The notes under the pieces were generated by a model. The model saw nothing but the letters and a program-made list of their open reading frames with translations. It was not told the DNA's origin and ran no database searches. The position numbers were made by a program, and so were the translations under genes. Shown here in pieces: positions 1 to 12,600 of a stretch of DNA of 64,000 bases (position 1 is the first letter of the stretch; each line of letters begins with the position of its first letter). Source of the stretch: Zea mays (lineage: Eukaryota; Streptophyta; Magnoliopsida; Poales; Poaceae); the NCBI RefSeq assembly GCF_902167145.1, contig NW_023367201.1:62001-126000 (forward strand), written 5' to 3'.

Positions 1-3000
1 GGCAAGGAAACATATGTGGGGTGAGGTGTATGAGCCTATGGTCGATGATCAATGGCCACACAACCCCCATTTTTGTCGAAAATAGCCATGAACGACCATT
101 TTCAATAATATCGAAGGCTAACACCTACGGATTTTTGACCAAGAAATGGTCTCCACCAGAAATCCAAGAATGTGATCTACGACAAGGAAACATATGTGGG
201 GTGAGGTGTATGAGCCTCTGGTCGACGATCAATGGCCACACAACCCCCATTTTGCCGAAAATAGCCATGAATGACCATTTTCAATAATACCGAAGGCTAA
301 CACGTACGAGTTTTTAACCAAGAAATGGTTTCCACCAGAAATCCAAGAATGTAATCTATGGCAAGGAAACATATGTGGGGTGAGGTTTATGAGCCTCTAG
401 TCGATGATAAATGGCCACACAACCCCCATTTTTATGAAAATAGCCATGAGCGACCTTGAAAATAGCCATGAGCGACCATTTTCAATAATACTAGAGGCTA
501 ACACCTACGGATTTTAGACCAAGAAATGGTCTCCACCAGAAATCCAAGAATGTGATCTATGGCAAGGAAACATATGTGGGGTGAGGTGTATGAGCGTCTG
601 GTCGATGATCAATGGCCACACAACCCCCATTTTTGTCGAAAATAGCCATGAACGACCATTTTCAATAATACCGAAGGCTAACACCTACGGATTTTTGACC
701 AAGAAATGGTCTCCACCAGAAATCCAAGAATGTGATCTATGGCAAGGAAACATATGTGGGGTGAGATTTATGAGCCTCTAGTCGATGATAAATGGCCACA
801 CAACCCCCATTTTTTTATGAAAATAGCCATGAGCGACCATTTTCAATAATATTAGAGGCTAAGACCTACGGATTTTTGACCAAGAAATGGTCTCCACCAG
901 AAATCCAAGAATGTGATCTATGGCAAGGAAACATATGTGGGGTGAGGTGTATGAGCCTCTGGTCGATGATCAATGGCCACACAACCCCCATTTTTGTCGA
1001 AAATAGCCATGAACGACCATTTTCAATAATATCGAAGGCTAACACCTACGGATTTTTGACCAAGAAATGGTCTCCACCAGAAATCCAAGAATGTGATCTA
1101 TGGCAAGGAAACATATGTGGGGTGAGGTGTACGAGCCTCTGGTCGATGATCAATGGCCACACAACCCCCAATTTTTATGAAAATAGCCATGAGAGACCAT
1201 TTTCAATAATACTAGAGGCTAAAACCTACGGATTTTTGACCAAGAAATGGTCTCCACCAGAAATCCAAGAATGTGATCTATGGCAAGGAAACATATGTGG
1301 GGTGAGGTGTATGAGCCTCTGGTCGATGATCAATGGCCACACAACCCCCATTTTTGTCGAAAATAGCCATGAATGACCATTTACAATAATACCGAAGGCT
1401 AACACCTACGGATTTTTGACCAAGAAATGGTCTCCACCAGAAATCCAAGAATGTGATCTATGGCAAGGAAACATATGTGGGGTGAGGTGTATGAGCCTCT
1501 AGTCGATGATCAATGGCCACACAACCCCCATTTTTGTCGAAAATAGCCATGAATGACCATTTTCAAAAATACCAAAGGCTAACACGTACGGATTTTTGAC
1601 CAAGAAATGGTCTCCACCAGAAATCCAAGAATGTGATCTATGGCAAGGAAACATATGTGGGGTGAGGTGTATGAGCCTCTGGTCGATGATCAATTGCCAC
1701 ACAACCCCCATTTTGTCGAAAATAGCCATGAACGACCATTTTCAATAATACCGAAGGCTAACACCTACGGATTTTTGACCAAGAAATGGTCTCCACCAGA
1801 AATCCAAGAATGTGATCTACGACAAGGAAACATATGTGGGGTGAGGTGTATGAGCCTCTGGTCGACGATCAATGGCCACACAACCCCCATTTTGCCGAAA
1901 ATAGCCATGAATGACCATTTTCAATAATACCGAAGGCTAACACGTACGAGTTTTTAACCAAGAAATGGTTTCCACCAGAAATCCAAGAATGTAATCTATG
2001 GCAAGGAAACATATGTGGGGTGAGGTCTATGAGCCTCTAGTCGATGATAAATGGCCACACAACCCCCATTTTTTATGAAAATAGCCATGAGCGACCTTGA
2101 AAATAGCCATGAGCGACCATTTTCAATAATACTAGAGGCTAACACCTACGGATTTTAGACCAAGAAATGGTCTCCACCAGAAATCCTAGAATGTGATCTA
2201 TTGCAAGGAAACATATGGGGGGTGAGGTGGACGAGCCTCTGGTCGATGATCAATGGCCACACAACCCCCATTTTTGTCGAAAATAGCCATGAACGATCAT
2301 TTACAATAATACCGAAGGCTAACACCTACGGATTTTTGACCAAGAAATGGTCTCCACCAGAAATCCAAGAATGTGATCTATGGCAAGGAAACATATGTGG
2401 GGTGAGGTTTATGAGCCTCTAGTCGATGATAAATGGCCACACAACCCCCATTTTTTATGAAAATAGCCATGAGCGACCTTGAAAATAGCCATGAGCGACC
2501 ATTTTCAATAATACTAGAGGCTAACACCTACGGATTTTAGACCAAGAAATGGTCTCCACCAGAAATCCATGAATGTGATCTATGGCAAGGAAACATATGT
2601 GGGGTGAGGTGTATGAGCGTCTAGTCGATGATCAATGGCCACACAACCCCCATTTTTGTCGAAAATAGCCATGAACGACCATTTTCAATAATACCGAAGG
2701 CTAACACCTACGGATTTTTGACCAAGAAATGGTCTCCACCAGAAATCCAAGAATGTGATCTATGGCAAGGAAACATATGTGGGGTGAGGTGTATGAGCCT
2801 CTGGTCGATGATCATTGGCCACACAACCCCCATTTTTGTCGAAAATAGCCATGAACGACCATTTTCAATAATATCGAAGGCTAACACCTATGGATTTTTG
2901 ACCAAGAAATGGTCTCCACCAGAAATCCAAGAATGTGATCTACGACAAGGAAACATATGTGGGGTGAGGTGTATGAGCCTCTGGTCGACGATCAATGGCC

Positions 3001-4320
3001 ACACAACCACCATTTTGCCGAAAAAAGCCATGAATGACCATTTTCAATAATATCGAAGGCTAACACCTACGGATTTTTGACCAAGAAATGGTCTCCACCA
3101 GAAATCCAAGAATGTGATCTACGACAAGGAAACATATGTGGGGTGAGGTGTATGAGCCTCTGGTCGACGATCAATGGCCACACAACCCCCATTTTGCCGA
3201 AAATAGCCATGAATGACCATTTTCAATAATACCGAAGGCTAACACGTACGAGTTTTTAACCAAGAAATGGTTTCCACCAGAAATCCAAGAATGTAATCTA
3301 TGGCAAGGAAACATATGTGGGGTGAGGTGTGTGAGCCTCTAGTCGATGATAAATGGCCACACAACCCCCATTTTTTATGAAAATAGCCATGAGCGACCTT
3401 GAAAATAGCCATGAGCGACCATTTTCAATAATACTAGAGGCTAACACCTACGGATTTTGGACCAAGAAAAGGTCTCCACCAGAAATCCAAGAATGTGATC
3501 TATGGCAAGGAAACATATGTGGGGTGAGGTGTATGAGCGTCTGGTCGATGATCAATGGCCACACAACCCCCATTTTTGTCGAAAATAGCCATGAACGACC
3601 ATTTTCAATAATACTGAAGGCTAACACCTACGGATTTTTGACCAAGAAATGGTCTCCACCAGAAATCCAAGAATGTGATCTATGGCAAGGAAACATATGT
3701 GGGGTGAGGTGTATGAGCCTCTAGTCGATGATCAATGGCCACACAACCCCCATTTTTGTCGAAAATAGCCATGAATGACCATTTTCAAAAATACCAAAGG
3801 CTAACACGTACGGATTTTTGACCAAGAAATGGTCTCCACTAGAAATCCAAGAATGTGATCTATGGCAAGGAAACATATGTGGGGTGAGGTGTACGAGCCT
3901 CTGGTCGATGATCAATGGCCACACAACCCCCATTTTTGTCGAAAATAGCCATCAATGACCATTTTCAATAATACCGAAGGCTAACACGTACGAGTTTTTA
4001 ACCAAGAAATGGTTTCCACCAGAAATCCAAGAATGTAATCTATGGCAAGGAAACATATGTGGGGTGAGGTGTATGAGCCTCTGGTCGATGATCAATGGCC
4101 ACACAGCCCCCATTTTTTATGAAAATAGCCATGAGCGACCATTTTCAATAATACTAGAGGCTAAGACCTACGGATTTTTAACCAAGAAATGGTCTCCACC
4201 AGAAATCCAAGAATGTGATCTACGACAAGGAAACATATGTGGGGTGAGGTGTATGAGCGTCTGGTCGACGATCAATGGCCACACAACCCCCATTTTTGTC
4301 GAAAATAGCCATGAACGACC

Positions 4321-4420
4321 ATTTTCAATAATACCAAAGGCTAACACCTACGGATTTTTGACCAAGAAATGGTCGGGGTGAGGTTTACGAGCCTCTGGTC
4401 GATGATCAATGGACACACAA
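4321..4420 (+). repeat. shortened monomer with 46-bp deletion
   Basis: After ATGGTC at 4374 the sequence jumps directly to GGGGTGAGG. It skips the 46 bp that normally run from TCCACCAG to CATATGT, which leaves a ~134-bp monomer. Exactly the same junction appears inverted at 11727/11728 and 16439/16440. This rare event is a fingerprint showing that the three regions descend from one ancestral block. Confidence 0.88.
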
Positions 4421-7400
4421 CCCCCATTTTTTATGAAAATAGCCATGAGCGACCTTGAAAATAGCCATGAGCGACCATTTTCAATAATACTAGAGGCTAA
4501 CACCTACGGATTTTAGACCAAGAAATGGTTTCCACCAGAAATCCAAGAATGTGATCTATGGCAAGGAAACATATGTGGGGTGAGGTGTATGAGCCTCTGG
4601 TCGATGATCAATGGCCACACAACCCCCATTTTGCCGAAAATAGCCATGAATGACCATTTTCAATAATACCGAAGGCTAACACCTACGGATTTTTGACCAA
4701 GAAATGGTCTCCACAAGAAATCCAAGAATGTGATCTATGGCAAGGAAATATATGTGGGGTGAGGTGTATGAGCCTCTGGTCGACGATCAATGGCCACACA
4801 ACCCTAATTTTTGTCGAAAATAGCCATGAACGACCATTTTCAATGACACTGAAGGCTAACACCTACGGATTTTTGACCAAGAAATGGTCTCCACCATAAA
4901 TCCAAGAATGTGATCTATGGCAAGGAAACATATGTGTAGTGAGGTGTATGAGCCTCTGGTCGAAGATCAATGGCCACACAACCCCCATTTTTGTCGAAAA
5001 TAGCCATGAATAACCATTTTCAAAAATACCAAAGTCTAACACAATCGGATTTTTGCCCAAGAAATGGTCTCCACCAGAAATCCAAGAATGTGATCTATGG
5101 CAAGGAAACATATGTGGGGTGAGGTGTATGAGCCTCTGGTCGATGATCAATTGCCACACAACCCCCATTTTGTCGAAAATAGCCATGAACGACCATTTTC
5201 AATAATACCGAAGGCTAACACCTACGGATTTTTGACCAAGAAATGGTCTCCACCATAAATCCAAGAATGTGATCTATGGCAAGGAAACATATGTGTAGTG
5301 AGGTGTATGAGCGTCTGGTCGATGATCAATGGCCACACAACCCCCATTTTTGTCAAAAATAGCCATGAACGACCATTTTCAATAATACCGAAGGCTAACA
5401 CCTACGGATTTTTGACCAAGAAATGGTCTCCACCAGAAATCCAAGAATGTGATCTATGGCAAGAAAACATATGTGGGGTGAGGTGTATGAGCCTCTGGTC
5501 GATGATCAATGGCCACACAACCCCCATTTTTGTCGAAAATAGCCATGAAAGACTATTTTCAATAATATCGAAGGCTAACACCTACGGATTTTTGACCAAG
5601 AAATGGTCTCCACCAGAAATCCAAGAATGTGATCTACGACAAGGAAACATATGTGGGGTGAGGTGTATGAGCCTCTGGTCGATGATCAATGGTCACACAA
5701 CCTCCATTCTCAATCATACCGAAGGGTAACACGTACGGATTTTTGACCAAGAAATGGTCTCCACCAGAAATCCAAGAATGCGATCTATGGCAAGGAAACA
5801 TATGTGGGGTGAGGTGTATGAGCGTCTGGTCGATGATCAATGGCCACACAACCCCCATTTTTGTCGAAAATAGCCATGAACGACCATTTTCAATAATACC
5901 GAAGGCTAACACCTACGGATTTTTGACCAAGAAATGGTCTCCACCAGAAATCCAAGAATGTGATCTACGACAAGGAAACATATGTGGGGTGAGGTGTATG
6001 AGCCTCTGGTCGACGATCAATGGCCACACAACCCCCATTTTGCCGAAAATAGCCATGAACGACCATTTTCAATAATACCGAAGGCTAACACCTACGGATT
6101 TTTGACCAAGAAATGGTCTCCGCAAGAAATCCAAGAATGTGATCTATGGCAAGGAAACATATGTGGGGTGAGGTGTATGAGCCTCTAGTCGATGATCAAT
6201 GGCCACACAACCCCCATTTTTGTCAAAAATAGCCATGAATGACCATTTTCAAAAATACCAAAGGCTAACACGTATAGATTTTTGACCAAGAAATGGTCTC
6301 CACCAGAAATCCAAGAATGTGATCTATGGCAAGGAAACATATGTGGGGTGAGGTGTATGAGCGTCTTGTCGATGATCAATGGCCACACAACCCCCATTTT
6401 TGTCGAAAATAGCCATGAACGACCATTTCCAATAATATCGAAGGCTAACACCTACGGATTTTTGACCAAGAAATGGTCTCCACCAGAAATCCAAGAATGT
6501 GATCTACGACAAGGAAACATATGTGGGGTGAGGTGTATGAGCCTCTGGTCGACGATCAATGGCCACACAACCCCCATTTTGCCGAAAATAGCCATGAATG
6601 ACCATTTTCAATAATACCGAAGGCTAACACGTACGAGTTTTTAACCAAGAAATGGTCTCCACCAGAAATCCAAGAATGTGATCTATGGCAAGGAAACATA
6701 TGTGGGGTGAGGTGTATGCGCCTCTGGTCGATGATCAATGGCCACACAACCCTAATTTTTGTCGAAAATAGCCATGAACGACCATTTTCAATAATACTAG
6801 AGGCTAACACCTACGGATTTTAGACCAAGAAATGGTCTCCACCAGAAATCCAAGAATGTGATCTATGGCAAGGAAACATATGTGGGGTGAGGTGTATGAG
6901 CGTCTGGTCGATGATCAATGGCCACACAACCCCCATTTTTGTCGAAAATAGCCATGAACGACCATTTTCAATAATACCGAAGGCTAACACCTACGGATTT
7001 TTGACCAAGAAATGGTCTCCACCAGAAATCCAAGAATGTGATCTATGGCAAGGAAACATATGTGGGGTGAGGTGTATGAGCCTCTGGTCGACGATCAATG
7101 GCCACACAACCCTAATTTTTGTCGAAAATAGCCATGAACGACCATTTTCAATGACACTGAAGGCTAACACCTACGGATTTTTGACCAAGAAATGGTCTCC
7201 ACCATAAATCCAAGAATGTGATCTATGGCAAGGAAACATATGTGTAGTGAGGTGTATGAGCCTCTGGTCGAAGATCAATGGCCACACAACCCCCATTTTT
7301 GTCGAAAATAGCCATGAATAACCATTTTCAAAAATACCAAAGGCTAACACATTCGGATTTTTGCCCAAGAAATGGTCTCCACCAGAAATCCAAGAATGTG

Positions 7401-9395
7401 ATCTATGGCAAGGAAACATATGTGGGGTGAGGTGTATGAGCCTCTGGTCGATGATCAATTGCCACACAACCCCCATTTTGTCGAAAATAGCCATGAACGA
7501 CCATTTTCAATAATACCGAAGGCTAACACCTACGGATTTTTGACCAAGAAATGGTCTCCACCATAAATCCAAGAATGTGATCTATGGCAAGGAAACATAT
7601 GTGTAGTGAGGTGTATGAGCGTCTGGTCGATGATCAATGGCCACACAACCCCCATTTTTGTCGAAAATAGCCATGAACGACCATTTTCAATAATACCGAA
7701 GGCTAACACCTACGGATTTTTGACCAAGAAATGGTCTCCACCAGAAATCCAAGAATGTGATCTATGGCAAGAAAACATATGTGGGGTGAGGTGTATGAGC
7801 CTCTGGTCGATGATCAATGGCCACACAACCCCCATTTTTGTCGAAAATAGCCATGAACGACTATTTTCAATAATATCGAAGGCTAACACCTACGGATTTT
7901 TGACCAAGAAATGGTCTCTACCAGAAATCCAAGAATGTGATCTACGACAAGGAAACATATGTGGGGTGAGGTGTATGAGCCTCTGGTCGATGATCAATGG
8001 TCACACAACCTCCATTTTCAATCATACCGAAGGGTAACACGTACGGATTTTTGACCAAGAAATGGTCTCCACCAGAAATCCAAGAATGCGATCTATGGCA
8101 AGGAAACATATGTGGGGTGAGGTGTATGAGCGTCTGGTCGATGATCAATGGCCACACAACCCCCATTTTTGTCGAAAATAGCCATGAACGACCATTTTCA
8201 ATAATACCGAAGGCTAACACCTACGGATTTTTGACCAAGAAATGGTCTCCACCAGAAATCCAAGAATGTGATCTACGACAAGGAAACATATGTGGGGTGA
8301 GGTGTATGAGCCTCTGGTCGACGATCAATGGCCACACAACCCCCATTTTGACGAAAATAGCCATGAACGACCATTTTCAATAATACCGAAGGCTAACACC
8401 TACGGATTTTTGACCAAGAAATGGTCTCCGCCAGAAATCCAAGAATGTGATCTATGGCAAGGAAACATATGTGGGGTGAGGTGTATGAGCCTCTAGTCGA
8501 TGATCAATGGCCACACAACCCCCATTTTTGTCAAAAATAGCCATGAATGACCATTTTCAAAAATACCAAAGGCTAACACGTACAGATTTTTGACCAAGAA
8601 ATGGTCTCCACCAGAAATCCAAGAATGTGATCTATGGCAAGGAAACATATGTGGGGTGAGGTGTATGAGCGTCTGGTCGATGATCAATGGCCACACAACC
8701 CCCATTTTTGTCGAAAATAGCCATGAACGACCATTTTCAATAATATCGAAGGCTAACACCTACGGATTTTTGACCAAGAAATGGTCTCCACCAGAAATCC
8801 AAGAATGTGATCTATGACAAGGAAACATATGTGGGGTGAGGTGTATGAGCCTCTGGTCGACGATCAATGGCCACACAACCCCCATTTTGCCGAAAATAGC
8901 CATGAATGACCATTTTCAATAATACCGAAGGCTAACACGTACGAGTTTTTAATCAAGAAATGGTCTCCACCAGAAATCCAAGAATGTGATCTATGGCAAG
9001 GAAACATATGTGGGGTGAGGTGTATGAGCCTCTGGTCGATGATCAATGGCCACACAACCCTAATTTTTGTCGAAAATAGCCATGAACGACCATTTTCAAT
9101 AATACTAGAGGCTAACACCTACGGATTTTAGACCAAGAAATGGTCTCCACCAGAAATCCAAGAATGTGATCTATGGCAAGGAAACATATGTGGGGTGAGG
9201 TGTATGAGCGTCTGGTCGATGATCAATGGCCACACAACCCCCATTTTTGTCGAAAATAGCCATGAACGACCATTTTCAATAATACCGAAGGCTAACACCT
9301 ACGGATTTTTGACCAAGAAATGGTCTCCACCAGAAATCCAAGAATGTGATCTATGGCAAGGAAACATATGTGGGGTGAGGTGTATGAGCCTCTGG
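4375..9395 (+). repeat. tandem block duplication, period 2308 bp
   Basis: From about 4.73 to 9.39 kb the array repeats itself at an offset of 2308 bp, about 13 monomers. Matching landmarks include the CCCTAATTTTTG monomer (4803 and 7111), the GTGTAGTGAGG monomer (4935 and 7243), the shortened monomer near 5700 (8008 in the copy), and the AGGATTTTTG-free variants in between. The copies differ at scattered single bases, for example CACAATCGG at 5041 against CACATTCGG at 7349. The start given includes the deletion monomer that precedes the unit; exact ends need alignment. Confidence 0.8.
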
Positions 9396-9597
9396 TCGAT
9401 GATCAATGGCCACACAACCCCCATTTTTGTCGAAAATAGCCATGATCGACCATTTTCAATAATATCGAAGGCTAACACCTACGGATTTTTGACCAAGAAA
9501 TGGTCTCCACCAGAAATCCAAGAATGTGATCTATGACAAGGAAACATATGTGGGGTGAGGTGTATGAGCCTCTGGTCGACGATCATTGGCCACACAA

Positions 9598-9610
9598 CCC
9601 CCAGTTAGCC
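9598..9610. other. orientation switch junction 1 (forward to reverse)
   Basis: Forward sequence CACAACCCCCA ends at 9603 and reverse-strand sequence GTTAGCCTTCG begins at 9604. The two flanks come from different phases of the monomer, so this is a true inversion breakpoint. I see no microhomology at the join. Confidence 0.9.
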
Positions 9611-12600
9611 TTCGATATTATTGAAAATGGTCGTTCATGGCTATTTTCGACAAAAATGGGGGTTGTGTGGCCATTGATCATCGACCAGAGGCTCATACAC
9701 CTCACCCCACATATGTTTCCTTGCCATAGATCACATTCTTGGATTTCTGGTGGAGACCATTTCTTGGTCAAAAATCCGTACGTGTTAGCCTTCGGTATTA
9801 TTGAAAATGGTCGTTCATAGCTATTTTCGGCAAAATGGGGGTTCCGTGGCCATTGATCATCGACCAAACGCTCATACAGCTCACCCCACATATGTTTCCT
9901 TGCCATAGATCACATTCTTGGATTTCTGGTGGAGACCATTTCTTGGTCTAAAATCCGTAGGTGTTAGCCTCTAGTATTATTGAAAATGGTCGCTCATGGC
10001 TATTTTCAAGGTCGCTCATGGCTATTTTCATAAAAAATGGGGGTTGTGTGGCCATTTATCATCGACCAGAGGCTCATAAACCTCACCCCACATATGTTTC
10101 CTTGCCATAGATTACATTCTTGGATTTCTGGTGGAAACCATTTCTTGGTTAAAAACTCGTACGTGTTAGCCTTCGATATTATTGAAAATAGTCGTTCATG
10201 GCTATTTTCGACAAAAATGGGGGTTGTGTGGCCATTGATCATCGACCAGACGCTCATACACCTCACCCCACATATGTTTCCTTGCCATAGATCACATTCT
10301 TGGATTTATGGTGGAGACCATTTCTTGGTCAAAAATCCGTAGGTGTTAGCCTTCGGTATTATTGAAAATGGTCGTTCATGGCTATTTTCGACAAAAATGG
10401 GGATGTGTGGCCATTGATCGTCCACGAGACGCTCATACACCTCACCCCACATATGTTTCCTTGCCATAGATTACATTCTTGGATTTATGGTGGAGACCAT
10501 TTCTTGGTCAAAAATCCGTAGGTGTTAGCCTTCGGTATTATTGAAAATGGTCGTTCATGGCTATTTTCGGCAAAATGGGGGTTCTGTGGCAATTGATCAT
10601 CGACCAGAGGCTCATACACCTCACCCCACATATGTTTCCTTGCCATAGATCACATTCTTAGATTTCTGGTGGAGACCATTTCTTGGTCAAAAATCCGTAG
10701 GTCTTAGCCTCTAATATTATTGAAAATGGTCGCTCATGGCTATTTTCATAAAAAATGGGGGTTGTGTGGCCATTTATCATCGACTAGAGGCTCATAAATC
10801 TCACCCCTCATATGTTTCCTTGCCATAGATCACATTCTTGGATTTTTGGTGGAGACCATTTCTTGGTCAAAAACTCGTACGTGTTAGCCTTCGGTATTAT
10901 TGAAAATGGTCATTCATGGCTATTTTCGGCAAAATGGGGGTTCTGTGGCCATTGATCATCGACCAGAGGCTCGTACACCTCACCCCACATATGTTTCCTT
11001 GCCATAGATCACATTCTTGGATTTCTGGTGGAGACCATTTCTTGGGCAAAAATCCGAATGTGTTAGCCTTTGGTATTTTTGAAAATGGTCATTCATGGCT
11101 ATTTTCGACAAAAATGGGGGTTGTGTGGCCATTGATCTTCGACCAGAGGCTCATACACCTCACTACACATATGTTTCCTTGCCATAGATCACATTCTTGG
11201 ATTTATGGTGGAGACCATTTCTTGGTCAAAAATCCGTAGGTATTAGCCTTCAGTGTCATTGAAAATGGTCGTTCATGGCTATTTTCGACAAAAATTAGGG
11301 TTGTGTGGCCATTGATCGTCGACCAGAGGCTCATACACCTCACCCCACATATGTTTCCTTGCCATAGATCACATTCTTGGATTTCTGGTGGAGACCATTT
11401 CTTGGTCAAAAATCCGTAGGTGTTAGCCTTCGGTATTATTGAAAATGGTCATTCATGGCTATTTTCGGCAAAATGGGGGTTGTGTGGCCATTGATCGTCG
11501 ACCAGAGGCTCATACACCTCACCCCACATATGTTTCCTTGCCATAGATCACATTCTTGGATTTCTGGTGGAAACCATTTCTTGGTCTAAAATCCGTAGGT
11601 GTTAGCCTCTAGTATTATTGAAAATGGTCGCTCATGGCTATTTTCAAGGTCGCTCATGGCTATTTTCATAAAAAATGGGGGTTGTGTGGCCATTGATCAT
11701 CGACCAGAGGCTCGTAAAGCTCACCCCGACCATTTCTTGGTCAAAAATCCGTAGGTGTTAGCCTTTGGTATTATTGAAAATGGTCGTTCATGGCTATTTT
11801 CGACAAAAATGGGGGTTGTGTGGCCATTGATCGTCGACCAGACGCTCATACACCTCACCCCACATATGTTTCCTTGTCGTAGATCACATTCTTGGATTTC
11901 TGGTGGAGACCATTTCTTGGTTAAAAATCCGTAGGTCTTAGCCTCTAGTATTATTGAAAATGGTCGCTCATGGCTATTTTCATAAAAAATGGGGGCTGTG
12001 TGGCCATTGATCATCGACCAGAGGCTCATACACCTCACCCCACATATGTTTCCTTGCCATAGATTACATTCTTGGATTTCTGGTGGAAACCATTTCTTGG
12101 TTAAAAACTCGTACGTGTTAGCCTTCGGTATTATTGAAAATGGTCATTCATGGCTATTTTCGACAAAAATGGGGGTTGTGTGGCCATTGATCATCGACCA
12201 GAGGCTCGTACACCTCACCCCACATATGTTTCCTTGCCATAGATCACATTCTTGGATTTCTGGTGGAGACCATTTCTTGGTCAAAAATCCGTACGTGTTA
12301 GCCTTTGGTATTTTTGAAAATGGTCATTCATGGCTATTTTCGAGAAAAATGGAGGTTGTGTGGCCATTGATCATCGACTAGAGGCTCATACACCTCACCC
12401 CACATATGTTTCCTTGCCATAGATCACATTCTTGGATTTCTGGTGGAGACCATTTCTTGGTCAAAAATCTGTAGGTGTTAGCCTTCGGTATTATTGAAAA
12501 TGGTCGTTCATGGCTATTTTCGACAAAAATGGGGGTTGTGTGGCCATTGATCATCGACCAGACGCTCATACACCTCACCCCACATATGTTTCCTTGCCAT

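Larger units (their letters stand above)
1..9603 (+). repeat. knob180 satellite array, forward block A
   Basis: This block holds tandem ~180-bp monomers running from GGCCACACAACCCCCA through the conserved CATATGTGGGGTGAGG to the next GGCC. The monomer matches my memory of the maize knob 180-bp satellite, a major component of cytological knobs. Variants of 179 bp (CATTTTGCCG type), 202 bp (22-bp internal duplication) and one ~134-bp monomer (46-bp deletion at 4374/4375) are interspersed. The block is itself composite: 1 to about 5.1 kb has inverted copies in the next block, and about 4.73-9.39 kb is a tandem duplication with a period of 2308 bp. It ends at an abrupt orientation switch after CCCCCA at 9603. 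Open frames through it are satellite translations, not genes. Confidence 0.95.

Noticed and set aside
792..1376. 194-codon open frame in the satellite (and about 100 similar frames across all blocks)
   Set aside because: It is the 60-residue-periodic translation of knob180 monomers. The same peptide appears on both strands wherever the monomers flip, and it breaks at 179- and 202-bp variants.
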